Positions 1 to 5,313 of a DNA stretch of 6,400 bases are shown here, piece after piece. Positions within the stretch are counted from its first letter, which is position 1. The number at the start of each line of letters is the position of its first letter. Position numbers and translations under genes: made by a program. Location of the stretch: assembly GCA_030587505.1 (NCBI GenBank), contig JAUQYY010000219.1, positions 1 through 6,400 on the forward strand, given 5' to 3'. The notes beneath the pieces are model-generated. The model did no database searches. It saw nothing but the letters and a program-made list of their open reading frames with translations, and had not been told where the DNA came from. The DNA comes from Candidatus Sigynarchaeota archaeon (GTDB lineage Archaea; Asgardarchaeota; Jordarchaeia; Jordarchaeales; Jordarchaeaceae).

Positions 1-31
1 TAATCTAGACACCTCAAAATATACTAACGAT

Positions 32-49
32 AACAATGTATTGTTTTTT
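32..49 (+). terminator. Possible hairpin/T-run terminator of an upstream transcript
   Basis: AACAAT (32-37) and ATTGTT (40-45) are perfect inverted arms around GT. They run directly into six Ts (44-49). A + strand transcript entering from the left could end here. The same dyad could instead be a protein-binding site, because a 2-nt loop is tight for RNA. The surrounding 1-100 is strongly AT-rich and has no readable coding sequence. The gene it would serve lies outside the window. Confidence 0.3.
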
Positions 50-70
50 ATTAATTACTTTCAATAGTAA

Positions 71-78
71 TATAAAAT
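71..78 (+). promoter_or_regulatory. TATA-box candidate for a short non-coding transcript
   Basis: TATAAAAT is a good archaeal TATA element. With usual spacing it would start transcription near 98-103. No reading frame follows at that distance. A hairpin (150-164) and a T6 run (199-204) do follow, so this may drive a roughly 100-nt RNA. The region is AT-rich overall, so a chance TATA match is quite possible. Confidence 0.3.
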
Positions 79-99
79 ATTCGGAAGTTAGGACCATTA

Positions 100-204
100 A
101 CCATTTGATTCTGCGTTGAACCCCTCCTGTGAAAAATTTCTTCTGGATAGCAAGCAGTGCTTGCCGCTTTTGATTAAAGGATACTTACGGAACAGCAGTT
201 TTTT
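100..204 (+). ncRNA. Candidate small RNA, type unknown
   Basis: This is a hypothesis built from three visible elements. A TATA box lies at 71-78. A perfect 6-bp stem with a 3-nt loop lies at GCAAGC (150-155) and GCTTGC (159-164). A T6 run lies at 199-204. In addition CTGCGTT (111-117) can pair with AACAGCAG (191-198) with one bulged A, closing the whole segment just before the T-run. I looked for tRNA, 5S rRNA, C/D boxes and an H/ACA pocket and found none that fit. The 5' end is estimated from the TATA position only. It may simply be intergenic sequence. Confidence 0.2.
190..202 (+). repeat. 13-nt direct repeat, copy 1 (GAACAGCAGTTTT)
   Basis: An identical 13-mer recurs at 5208-5220, between the TATA box and the 5' end of the C/D sRNA. 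Both copies are intergenic. Each is preceded by a TTAA-containing A/T-rich stretch 13-16 nt upstream (174-180 here, 5195-5202 there). This copy leads into the T6 run at 199-204. It may be a shared promoter-proximal or 3'-end element, or chance. Confidence 0.4.
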
Positions 205-215
205 GTTTGCAAACA
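204..215. promoter_or_regulatory. Perfect 12-bp palindrome, operator-like
   Basis: TGTTTGCAAACA is a complete palindrome. It lies about 36 bp upstream of the TATA box of the acyl-CoA synthetase gene (251-258), in a position suited to an activator or a dimeric regulator of that gene. I do not recognise it as the site of a named archaeal regulator. The palindrome itself is certain; its role is inferred. Confidence 0.35.
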
Positions 216-250
216 TATTTTTCATCAATATTTCTAAAGTTCTAGTTAAA

Positions 251-258
251 AATATAAA
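251..258 (+). promoter_or_regulatory. TATA box of the acyl-CoA synthetase gene
   Basis: AATATAAA lies 55 bp before the start codon at 313. Initiation about 25 bp downstream would fall near 280 and leave a leader of about 30 nt. That leader contains the SD-like AAGGTGG at 299-305. Confidence 0.45.
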
Positions 259-312
259 CCAACAACCTTTACTTGGTACTCATTAACGCCCAAATAGTAA
301 GGTGGCGACGCA

Positions 313-1758
313 ATGCAGATGGAAAAGCACAGCGAAATATTTAATGAGATTGACGATATCGTACACCCCAAGTCGGTAGCTATCGTTGGAGACTCCCCAA
401 AAGGGAGACTTTACTGGTTGAAAAGTATCGTTGAAAGCGGTTTTAAAGGAACCATTTACCCTGTCAACCCAAATGTGGATAGCGCTTTAGGATTAAAGTT
501 TTATAAGAGCCTTCTGGATGTCCCGGGCGACGTGGATTTGGTAATCGTCCGCGTTCCCGCCGCGGTGGTTCCAGACGTCGTGAAAGAAAGCGTTGCAAAA
601 AACGCTAAGGCTGTGGTGGTGTTCTCTTCGGGTTTTAGTGAGAAAGACGAGGAAGGCGCGGAGCTTGAGAAGAAGCTGGTGCAGATAGTTAAGGGAACAA
701 GGACGAGAATAATAGGGCCCAACTGTATGGGTATTTACTGTCCTGAAAGCAAAATCTCTTTCCGCCCCGACACATCCACTGAACCCGGACCAGTTGGTTT
801 TATTTCACAGTCAGGCGGCCACGCGATTAACTTCTCCATAGCTGGCAGGGCAATTGGATTCCGCTTCAGCAAAGTTTTTAGCTACGGTAACGCCTGCGAC
901 TTGGATAGCTCAGACTTTTTAGAATATTTGGCGGAAGATGAGAAGACTAAAGTTATAGGAATGTACATTGAAGGAACAAAAAATGGAGAAAGGCTCGTTC
1001 GTGCACTTAAAAAAGCGGCGGAGACAAAACCAGTGGTTGTATGGAAGGGAGGAAGATCCGAGGCGGGTGCCCGCGCCGCAGCGTCTCACACGGGTTCACT
1101 CGCTGGTTCCACAGAGATATGGAATGCTGTTTTTAAACAGACGGGAGTTGTACCTGTTAGGGGATTTGAGGAGCTTCTGGATACAATCTCAGTCTTTGTT
1201 TTTTGCCCCTCAACAACGAGCAGAAATGTGGGATTGGTGTCGATCTCCGGGGGCTCCAGTGTTTCTAACACCGATTTTTGCGTGGAGGAAGGGCTTAACG
1301 TCCCCGAGTTGTCCCAAGAAATCAAGGACAGGATAGGAGAATTCGTGCAAAAAATGGGAACAAGCGTCAAAAACCCCCTCGACTTGGCGGGAAGCTACAA
1401 CTACCCGGGAGTTTTGGAAAACGTTCTAGGAATAGTCGGCGAAGACAGGAGAATAGGGTCGATTATTTTGGAGGTTCAGGTCCACTACACGAGTTTGATA
1501 GAGAAACTTAATGGGACTCCGGTGTCGAGTATCATATATGGAGGTATGCTGGAGGGCTGTAAAAAGGTTCGCGACGAGAGCAATAAGCCGGTTCTAGTCA
1601 TTCTACCGCGAACACATTATGAGAAAGAATTGGCAAGAGTGAGGAAACTTTTTATTAACGAAGGATTTCCTATTTTCCCCAGCGTCTCCAGCGCCGCAAG
1701 AGCGCTCCACAAAGCTATCCAGTACTATGAGCAAAAAAGAGTTAGAGAGTCATACTAG
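313..1758 (+). CDS. Acyl-CoA synthetase (ADP/NDP-forming), alpha subunit
   Basis: A cytoplasmic enzyme subunit of the family that interconverts acyl-CoA + ADP + phosphate and acid + ATP + CoA (COG1042 type). Residues 10-140 form the CoA-binding Rossmann domain, with VGDSPKG near 25-31, YPVNP at 49-53 and IGPNCMG at 134-140. Residues about 158-295 form the first succinyl-CoA-ligase-like domain, with SQSGG at 165-169. ASHTGSLAG places the expected phosphohistidine at His259, close to its position in the Pyrococcus alpha subunit. Residues 303-470 form the second ligase-like domain (SISGGSS, NPLDL). At 481 residues it matches stand-alone alpha subunits of about 460, not the roughly 700-residue alpha-beta fusions. 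No beta (ATP-grasp) gene is adjacent, so the partner must lie elsewhere. The ATG at 313 is 7 nt after AAGGTGG; a second in-frame ATG at 319 is less well spaced. The acid used cannot be told from sequence: acetate, branched or aryl acids, and hydroxy acids are all possible. Confidence 0.85.
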   Translation: MQMEKHSEIFNEIDDIVHPKSVAIVGDSPKGRLYWLKSIVESGFKGTIYPVNPNVDSALGLKFYKSLLDVPGDVDLVIVRVPAAVVPDVVKESVAKNAKAVVVFSSGFSEKDEEGAELEKKLVQIVKGTRTRIIGPNCMGIYCPESKISFRPDTSTEPGPVGFISQSGGHAINFSIAGRAIGFRFSKVFSYGNACDLDSSDFLEYLAEDEKTKVIGMYIEGTKNGERLVRALKKAAETKPVVVWKGGRSEAGARAAASHTGSLAGSTEIWNAVFKQTGVVPVRGFEELLDTISVFVFCPSTTSRNVGLVSISGGSSVSNTDFCVEEGLNVPELSQEIKDRIGEFVQKMGTSVKNPLDLAGSYNYPGVLENVLGIVGEDRRIGSIILEVQVHYTSLIEKLNGTPVSSIIYGGMLEGCKKVRDESNKPVLVILPRTHYEKELARVRKLFINEGFPIFPSVSSAARALHKAIQYYEQKRVRESY

Positions 1759-1869
1759 TAGACTGAAAGGAAGAGCTAGACGGTTTGTTATGTAGGAATG
1801 GAGTTCTTTAACACTTCTTAATCCCACAATTAGGCTCGGTAGAATAAAGCTTTTAATCAACTCATTGTT

Positions 1870-1877
1870 TTTATATA
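1870..1877 (+). promoter_or_regulatory. Upstream TATA-box candidate for serA
   Basis: TTTATATA follows a short T-run (1868-1872) that could also end the synthetase transcript. Initiation would fall near 1898-1903, giving a leader of about 125 nt before the start at 2026. The dyad at 1886-1907 would then span the transcription start. Confidence 0.4.
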
Positions 1878-1885
1878 TTCACATG

Positions 1886-1907
1886 CTCTTAAAACGACCG
1901 TTAAGAG
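1886..1907. promoter_or_regulatory. Dyad CTCTTAA-N8-TTAAGAG, possible operator
   Basis: CTCTTAA (1886-1892) and TTAAGAG (1901-1907) are perfect inverted arms around 8 nt. The dyad begins 8 bp after the TATA candidate at 1870-1877 and covers its predicted initiation site, the classical place for a repressor to block polymerase. It could also fold as a stem-loop in a read-through transcript. No named regulator is recognised. Confidence 0.35.
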
Positions 1908-1964
1908 AGGGTTTCTGTTCCTACCGTTTCGAGAGTTTCCAAAAAGGAATAGGAGAATTCGGTG

Positions 1965-1970
1965 TATAAA
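1965..1970 (+). promoter_or_regulatory. Proximal TATA-box candidate for serA
   Basis: TATAAA lies 55 bp before the ATG at 2026, the same distance as the TATA box of the synthetase gene from its start. Initiation near 1992-1996 leaves a leader of about 30 nt carrying the SD GAGG (2014-2017). If this promoter is used, the upstream in-frame TTG at 1978 is not in the mRNA. Confidence 0.45.
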
Positions 1971-2025
1971 TGCTGGTTTGTTTCCCCCTCAGACGAAAAC
2001 TGTAGTCATTTTCGAGGCGGACGCT

Positions 2026-2979
2026 ATGAAAAAGCGGGTTCTGGTGGCGGATAAAATTCACCCTGAAGCGGTTGCAATGATGGAGAAAGCTGGCTTAGAG
2101 GTCTTTGTAAATGACGAGATTTCCCATGATGAGCTTAGAGAGCTGATACCCGAATTTGACGCGCTTATCGTTCGTAGCAGAACAAAGGTTACCCGTGACA
2201 TCATTGAAGCTGGAAAGAAACTAGTCCTCGTGGCCCGCAGCGGTGTAGGATTGGATAACATCGACTTAAAGGCTGCTGAAGAAAGGGGGATTCGAGTTGT
2301 TAATTCGCCTGAGGCCTCCAGTGTTTCCGTGGCGGAGTTAACACTCGGCGCTATGATATCTCTGATGAGGAATATCCACACGGCGGATAGGTCAATGAGG
2401 GAGGGGAAGTGGCTTAAAAAGGAGCTGCAGGGATGTGAGCTGAGAGGGAAAACACTAGGCATAATCGGTTTCGGGAGAATAGGGCAGGAGGTTGCTCGGC
2501 GGGCGGCAGCCTTCCAGATGAGGATTTTAGCGTACGATATTCTTGAGGAAAGGCGACGGAACGCCGAAGAGTTGGGGGTACATTTTGTTGGAACCTCAAG
2601 AGAAGCCTTGGAGAAGCTGTTAAGGGAATCAGATGTCATAACCCTGCACGTTCCCTACCTGCCCGAAACAAGGCACATGATTGGGAAGAAGGAAATAGCA
2701 TTAATGAAAAAAGAGGCGTACATTCTGAACGTTGCGCGTGGAGGAATCATAGATGAGGAGGCGCTTTACGAGGCGTTGAAGAGCGGAAGAATAGCAGGAG
2801 CGGCACTCGACTGCTACGAGCAGGAACCACCCAGCAACCTTCTCTTCGCAGATTTGTCAAACGTGCTGTGCACACCACACATAGGATCCTCAACTAGGGA
2901 GGCGCTACTCGCAAACAGTACAACAATCGCTAAAAAGGTTATAAGCTTCTTTAGAGGAGAGATGCAAAAAATTAATTAG
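2026..2979 (+). CDS. serA: D-3-phosphoglycerate dehydrogenase, short ACT-less form
   Basis: An NAD-dependent 2-hydroxyacid dehydrogenase, most likely oxidising 3-phosphoglycerate to 3-phosphohydroxypyruvate in the first step of serine synthesis. From the ATG at 2026 it has 317 residues. The catalytic domain is split around a Rossmann domain, with GFGRIG at 148-153 and Asp171 ending the second strand, which favours NAD over NADP. The expected catalytic residues are Arg238 (NVARGG), Glu267 (EQEPP) and His285 (TPHIGSST). RSGVGLDNID at 71-80 is also typical. It lacks the C-terminal ACT domain of longer SerA enzymes, so serine feedback through ACT is not expected. The frame stays open to a TTG at 1978, but the ATG at 2026 has GAGG 8 nt upstream and gives the normal N-terminus MKKRVLVADK. 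A glyoxylate or hydroxypyruvate reductase is the main alternative. Confidence 0.8.
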   Translation: MKKRVLVADKIHPEAVAMMEKAGLEVFVNDEISHDELRELIPEFDALIVRSRTKVTRDIIEAGKKLVLVARSGVGLDNIDLKAAEERGIRVVNSPEASSVSVAELTLGAMISLMRNIHTADRSMREGKWLKKELQGCELRGKTLGIIGFGRIGQEVARRAAAFQMRILAYDILEERRRNAEELGVHFVGTSREALEKLLRESDVITLHVPYLPETRHMIGKKEIALMKKEAYILNVARGGIIDEEALYEALKSGRIAGAALDCYEQEPPSNLLFADLSNVLCTPHIGSSTREALLANSTTIAKKVISFFRGEMQKIN

Positions 2980-3005
2980 TAACCCTTCTTCAACATCGAT
3001 TGCAG

Positions 3006-3018
3006 CATATTACTTATG
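3006..3018 (+). promoter_or_regulatory. Weak TATA-like stretch upstream of rpl15e
   Basis: The A/T-rich CATATTACTTATG is the only TATA-like sequence in the 101-bp gap between serA and rpl15e. It would place initiation near 3035-3042, at the beginning of the 3043-3054 inverted-repeat arm. It departs from the archaeal consensus, so the ribosomal operon might instead be read through from serA. Confidence 0.25.
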
Positions 3019-3042
3019 TTTGGCTTACCCGCTGGAATGTTG

Positions 3043-3054
3043 CCGTTAGTGGCT
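3043..3054 (+). repeat. Inverted repeat arm 1 flanking rpl15e
   Basis: CCGTTAGTGGCT is the exact reverse complement of AGCCACTAACGG at 3668-3679. This arm lies in the 5' leader of rpl15e, 12 nt before the SD at 3066-3072. Neither flank extends the match. Confidence 0.6.
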
Positions 3055-3080
3055 GAACCGTAATTAGGGAGGCTTTTCGA

Positions 3081-3668
3081 ATGGTTAAGAGTATGTACAG
3101 ACACATTTCTAAGACTTGGAGAGATTCTGACTCGGAAGAAATGCGAACCCTGTGGCGTGAGAGGCTCGCGAGTTGGCGCAAGCAGCCAGTCGTCGTGCGT
3201 ATAGAACACCCAACACGGCTTGACCGCGCACGAAGCTTGGGATACCGAGCCAAGCAGGGCTATATTATTGTCAGAACTAGGGTGAGGCGCGGCTCTCTGC
3301 GCAAGAGCCGGCCAAAGATGGGTAGGAAGCCCAGAAAAATGGGTTTCAAGAAGCTGACACCAGGCAAGAATCTACAGTGGATTGCGGAGGAGCGCGTCGC
3401 CAGAAAATTCCCCAATCTTGAGGTCTTGAACTCGTACTATGTCGCAGAGGACGGCCGCTGGAAATGGTTTGAGGTTATTCTCGTCGATCCACACCACCCC
3501 GTCATAAAGAGCGACCCCAAAATAAACTGGATCTGTGGGAAAGCCCACAGGAGACGCGTCTTCCGTGGACTAACCTCGAGCGGGAAGAAGGCCAGAGGAC
3601 TACGACGCAAGGGAATAGGCGCGGAGAAGGTTCGACCCAGTGTTAGGAAAGGAAGAAAGCGAAAATGA
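3081..3668 (+). CDS. rpl15e: Large-subunit ribosomal protein L15e (eL15)
   Basis: A structural protein of the archaeal large ribosomal subunit, shared with eukaryotes but absent from bacteria, that binds 23S rRNA. The 195 residues match the family's usual length of about 194. The typical N-terminus MVKSMYRHISKTWRD is present. A very basic central stretch follows (RVRRGSLRKSRPKMGRKP, residues about 72-90). Next come the conserved NLEVLNSYYVAEDGRWKWFE, LVDPHHPVIKSD and INWICGKAHRRRVFRGLTS regions, ending in a lysine/arginine-rich tail. The start is decided by AGGGAGG at 3066-3072, 8 nt before the ATG. It is the first gene of a + strand cluster with the COG1325, rnp3 and rnp2 genes, an order well known in archaea. 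A 12-nt inverted repeat brackets the gene. Confidence 0.97.
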   Translation: MVKSMYRHISKTWRDSDSEEMRTLWRERLASWRKQPVVVRIEHPTRLDRARSLGYRAKQGYIIVRTRVRRGSLRKSRPKMGRKPRKMGFKKLTPGKNLQWIAEERVARKFPNLEVLNSYYVAEDGRWKWFEVILVDPHHPVIKSDPKINWICGKAHRRRVFRGLTSSGKKARGLRRKGIGAEKVRPSVRKGRKRK

Positions 3669-3679
3669 GCCACTAACGG
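3668..3679 (+). repeat. Inverted repeat arm 2 flanking rpl15e
   Basis: AGCCACTAACGG is the reverse complement of 3043-3054. It begins at the last base of the rpl15e stop codon. Its final GG overlaps the SD region GGAGAGG (3678-3684) of the next gene, so pairing with arm 1 could affect that gene's ribosome access. Confidence 0.6.
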
Positions 3680-3690
3680 AGAGGCATTAA

Positions 3691-4161
3691 TTGTCCCAAG
3701 CCCGAGTGATATGGATTGACCTCGAAACCTTCGCCCACGCGACAGAGGATCCCGAAAAAGTGTTGAAAGCTTTCTCTTTTCTTCTACCAAACAGTACAGA
3801 GAAGCTGATCACTAGGGACAGAGTTTTGGGCCACTATAACAACGAGATAATTATATTCAAAGCAAGGATTACGAATAAAAAGCAGATCGAGAACTTTTTG
3901 CGTTCACTCTCGTTGAGAATCGATGAGGAGGATAAGAGGCGGCTTTTTAACCTCTTTGACAAGCGTCTCGACGATTCGGGGACACTGTATCTCCGTTTCG
4001 ACAAGCAGGAAGCGTTTCTGGGAGAACTAAGGCTAAGCGAGGGAGAAGACGTTATCCGAGTCAGAATCAAGTTCTCATCTCACCCCCTGAGAAAGGAACT
4101 TATTCGAGAAGGCTGTTTAAGCTATGGACTGATGAAAAATGACCGTTTATCTCGACCTTAA
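3691..4161 (+). CDS. COG1325 RNA-binding protein, predicted exosome-associated
   Basis: A 156-residue protein of the archaeal family annotated as an exosome-associated RNA-binding protein (COG1325, formerly DUF54). Its exact role is not established; RNA binding is predicted from the family fold. Recognition rests on the opening strand RVIWIDLETFAHATEDPEKVL, on LGHYNNEIIIFKARI at residues about 46-60, on the FDKQEAFLGE segment and on its place between rpl15e and rnp3, where this family normally sits. The start is TTG at 3691 with GAGG (3681-3684) 6 nt before it, and no suitable ATG is near. Only 22 bp separate it from rpl15e. Its last 23 bp overlap the start of rnp3, which suggests translational coupling. 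Confidence 0.8.
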   Translation: MSQARVIWIDLETFAHATEDPEKVLKAFSFLLPNSTEKLITRDRVLGHYNNEIIIFKARITNKKQIENFLRSLSLRIDEEDKRRLFNLFDKRLDDSGTLYLRFDKQEAFLGELRLSEGEDVIRVRIKFSSHPLRKELIREGCLSYGLMKNDRLSRP

Positions 4162-4825
4162 CGTGAGCTCAAACCTCGGCGGGGGTGAGTCGACCCCTGA
4201 AGAGATGGCGGAAACTTCGAGGATTCTAGGTTTCTCGGGCATTGGGTTTTCAGATTTTTCACCAAAAGACAAATTGAAAAAAGAAAAATTAAGGAAGGTC
4301 AGAGATGCGTTCTCCAATCTGCCTTTGAGGGCGTATACTCGTGTAAACCTTGATTTCGAAAGCGTAACTAAAAACAGGAAAGTGCTAAACAGGATTAGGA
4401 GTTTTGTCGATATAGTGGCGGTGGCCTGTCTGAATAGGAGGGTCTCGGTTTGGGCTGCTAGGAACGCGGATGTGGATCTGTTGTACTTTCCGGAGATTAA
4501 AATGTACAAACAGGTTGACAAAGCGCTCGTTGGGCTGCTCCGCGACAGCGGAAACGCAGTGGAGATATCAGTGAGGCCCATACTGCTAAGCCGTGGCCTT
4601 AGGAGAGCTAACACTCTGGGCATACTCAGAAGCGCAGCAGAAATGGTTAGAAGAGGACACGCCACACTCGTTTTAACGAGCGGCGCCAGCACGAAATTCG
4701 AGTTAAGGTCACCAAGGGCTTTAGCCGCACTGGGAAGCCTGCTCGACATACCCTACGCAGAAGCAAAAGAAGCGGTGTCCACAAACCCACTAAAAATTAT
4801 TGAGCGTAGAGACGACCCAGATTAG
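4139..4825 (+). CDS. rnp3: Ribonuclease P protein component 3 (Rpp30)
   Basis: A protein subunit of archaeal RNase P, which removes 5' leaders from pre-tRNA; it works as a pair with Pop5 to support the catalytic RNA. The 228-residue protein has the family's TIM-barrel-like pattern: MTVYLDLNV at the N-terminus, ILGFSGIGFSDFS near 29-41, VDIVAVACLNRRVSVWAARNADVDLLYFP around 88-118, and the late RPILLSRGLRRA and ATLVLTSGAST segments (the latter near 175-185). The C-terminus VSTNPLKIIERR is also typical. It starts inside the COG1325 gene (23-bp overlap) without a clear SD, consistent with coupled translation. rnp2 follows after 32 bp. The identification rests on motif pattern and context together. 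Confidence 0.88.
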   Translation: MTVYLDLNVSSNLGGGESTPEEMAETSRILGFSGIGFSDFSPKDKLKKEKLRKVRDAFSNLPLRAYTRVNLDFESVTKNRKVLNRIRSFVDIVAVACLNRRVSVWAARNADVDLLYFPEIKMYKQVDKALVGLLRDSGNAVEISVRPILLSRGLRRANTLGILRSAAEMVRRGHATLVLTSGASTKFELRSPRALAALGSLLDIPYAEAKEAVSTNPLKIIERRDDPD

Positions 4826-4857
4826 AATAAATCCTTACCAAAAGGAGAGGGTCTCGC

Positions 4858-5175
4858 TTGAAACTCTATAGAAACCGTTACATAGTGTTCAGGATTATAA
4901 GCGACTCTTCTTTCTCAGCGGACAACATCATCCACGGTATTTGGAGAACGCTCCTCAGCCTTTTCGGAGAGGTGGGAGGTAGCAGAACCAACTTTTGGTT
5001 GATAGAATATTCTCAAGAGAACAAGCACGGAATACTTCGTTGTACGCACACTAGTGTTGACATGATGAAGTCCGTGCTCGCAGCCATAACCGAGATAAAC
5101 GGCGCACCCCTGATAGCGCACGTTCTGGGTGTTTCAGGAACGATAAAAGGGGCTAGGAGGTTTATTCAAGAATAG
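4858..5175 (+). CDS. rnp2: Ribonuclease P protein component 2 (Pop5)
   Basis: The Pop5 subunit of archaeal RNase P and partner of Rpp30 encoded just upstream. The 105 residues show the family signature: RYIVFRIISD near 7-16, IIHGIWRTLLSLFGEVG near 24-40, the strand GILRCTH, and the C-terminal VLGVSGTIKGA at about 89-99. The start is TTG at 4858, preceded by AAAGGAGAGG (4841-4850), a strong SD at suitable spacing. It is the last gene of the conserved RNA-processing block seen here; psmA, which often follows in other archaea, is absent. Confidence 0.92.
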   Translation: MKLYRNRYIVFRIISDSSFSADNIIHGIWRTLLSLFGEVGGSRTNFWLIEYSQENKHGILRCTHTSVDMMKSVLAAITEINGAPLIAHVLGVSGTIKGARRFIQE

Positions 5176-5194
5176 TAAAAATGGGACAGAGAAG

Positions 5195-5202
5195 TTAATA
5201 AG
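5195..5202 (+). promoter_or_regulatory. TATA box of the C/D sRNA gene
   Basis: TTAATAAG is centred about 27 bp upstream of the sRNA terminal stem (5225), the usual TATA-to-start distance in archaea. It suggests the sRNA has its own promoter just after rnp2. Confidence 0.5.
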
Positions 5203-5207
5203 GCACC

Positions 5208-5220
5208 GAACAGCAGTTTT
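5208..5220 (+). repeat. 13-nt direct repeat, copy 2 (GAACAGCAGTTTT)
   Basis: Identical to 190-202. Here it occupies the gap between the TATA box and the sRNA 5' end. Its T-run (5217-5220) could also mark the end of the rnp2 transcript. Confidence 0.4.
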
Positions 5221-5224
5221 ATTC

Positions 5225-5287
5225 TGGGAATGATGTTACCGTCCCAGGCAGATGAGAAGATGATGAACCCGTGACAATACTGACCCA
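5225..5287 (+). ncRNA. Box C/D small guide RNA (2'-O-methylation guide)
   Basis: The boxes appear in the right order and spacing. C is ATGATGT (5230-5236), D' is CAGA (5249-5252), C' is ATGATGA (5260-5266) and D is CTGA (5280-5283). The guides are 12 nt (5237-5248, TACCGTCCCAGG) and 13 nt (5267-5279, ACCCGTGACAATA), near the archaeal norm of 12; the D'-C' spacer is 7 nt. TGGG (5225-5228) pairs with CCCA (5284-5287), leaving exactly a 3-nt bulge before the tandem G·A pairs, a canonical L7Ae-binding kink-turn. The last base of box C and the second base of D' differ from consensus, but the kink-turn core is intact. By the N+5 rule the D guide would methylate the G in UAUUGUCACGGGU, and the D' guide the second G in CCUGGGACGGUA. 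Such RNAs work with L7Ae, Nop5 and fibrillarin. Confidence 0.8.
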
Positions 5288-5313
5288 CCACTAGTTATTT
5301 TGGGGAGATGTGC

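Noticed and set aside
80..204. A tRNA in either strand of the left intergenic region
   Set aside because: A GTTCAA-like stretch on the minus strand near 112-121 lacks a pairing T-stem, and no cloverleaf could be drawn around it.
1883..1969. 28-codon frame (MLLKRPLREGFCSYRF...) before serA as a leader peptide
   Set aside because: There is no SD. Its ATG would lie upstream of the start expected from either TATA box, and it shows no run of serine or other regulatory codons.
1978..2025. TTG at 1978 as the serA start
   Set aside because: It adds 16 atypical residues, lacks a well-spaced SD and may lie outside the mRNA. The ATG at 2026 has GAGG 8 nt upstream and the usual family N-terminus.
2058..2639. 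193-residue open frame antisense to serA
   Set aside because: The opposite strand carries a clear dehydrogenase with all catalytic motifs. The antisense product is Ser-rich, matches nothing I recognise and has no convincing SD.
2976..3253. Minus-strand open frames of 77 and 79 residues over the rpl15e start
   Set aside because: They overlap the conserved L15e N-terminus antisense and have no recognisable product.
3043..3679. Inverted repeat around rpl15e as ends of a mobile element
   Set aside because: The enclosed gene is an essential ribosomal protein in its conserved context. There is no transposase, and no target duplication was noticed beside the arms.
4129..4141. CTGATGA near the rnp3 start as C/D boxes
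   Set aside because: It lies inside the overlapping coding ends of two genes, with no partner boxes at suitable spacing and no terminal stem.
4147..4749. 200-residue open frame antisense to rnp3
   Set aside because: It mirrors the Rpp30 coding frame, is rich in Leu and Ser as such shadows usually are, and has no recognisable domain.
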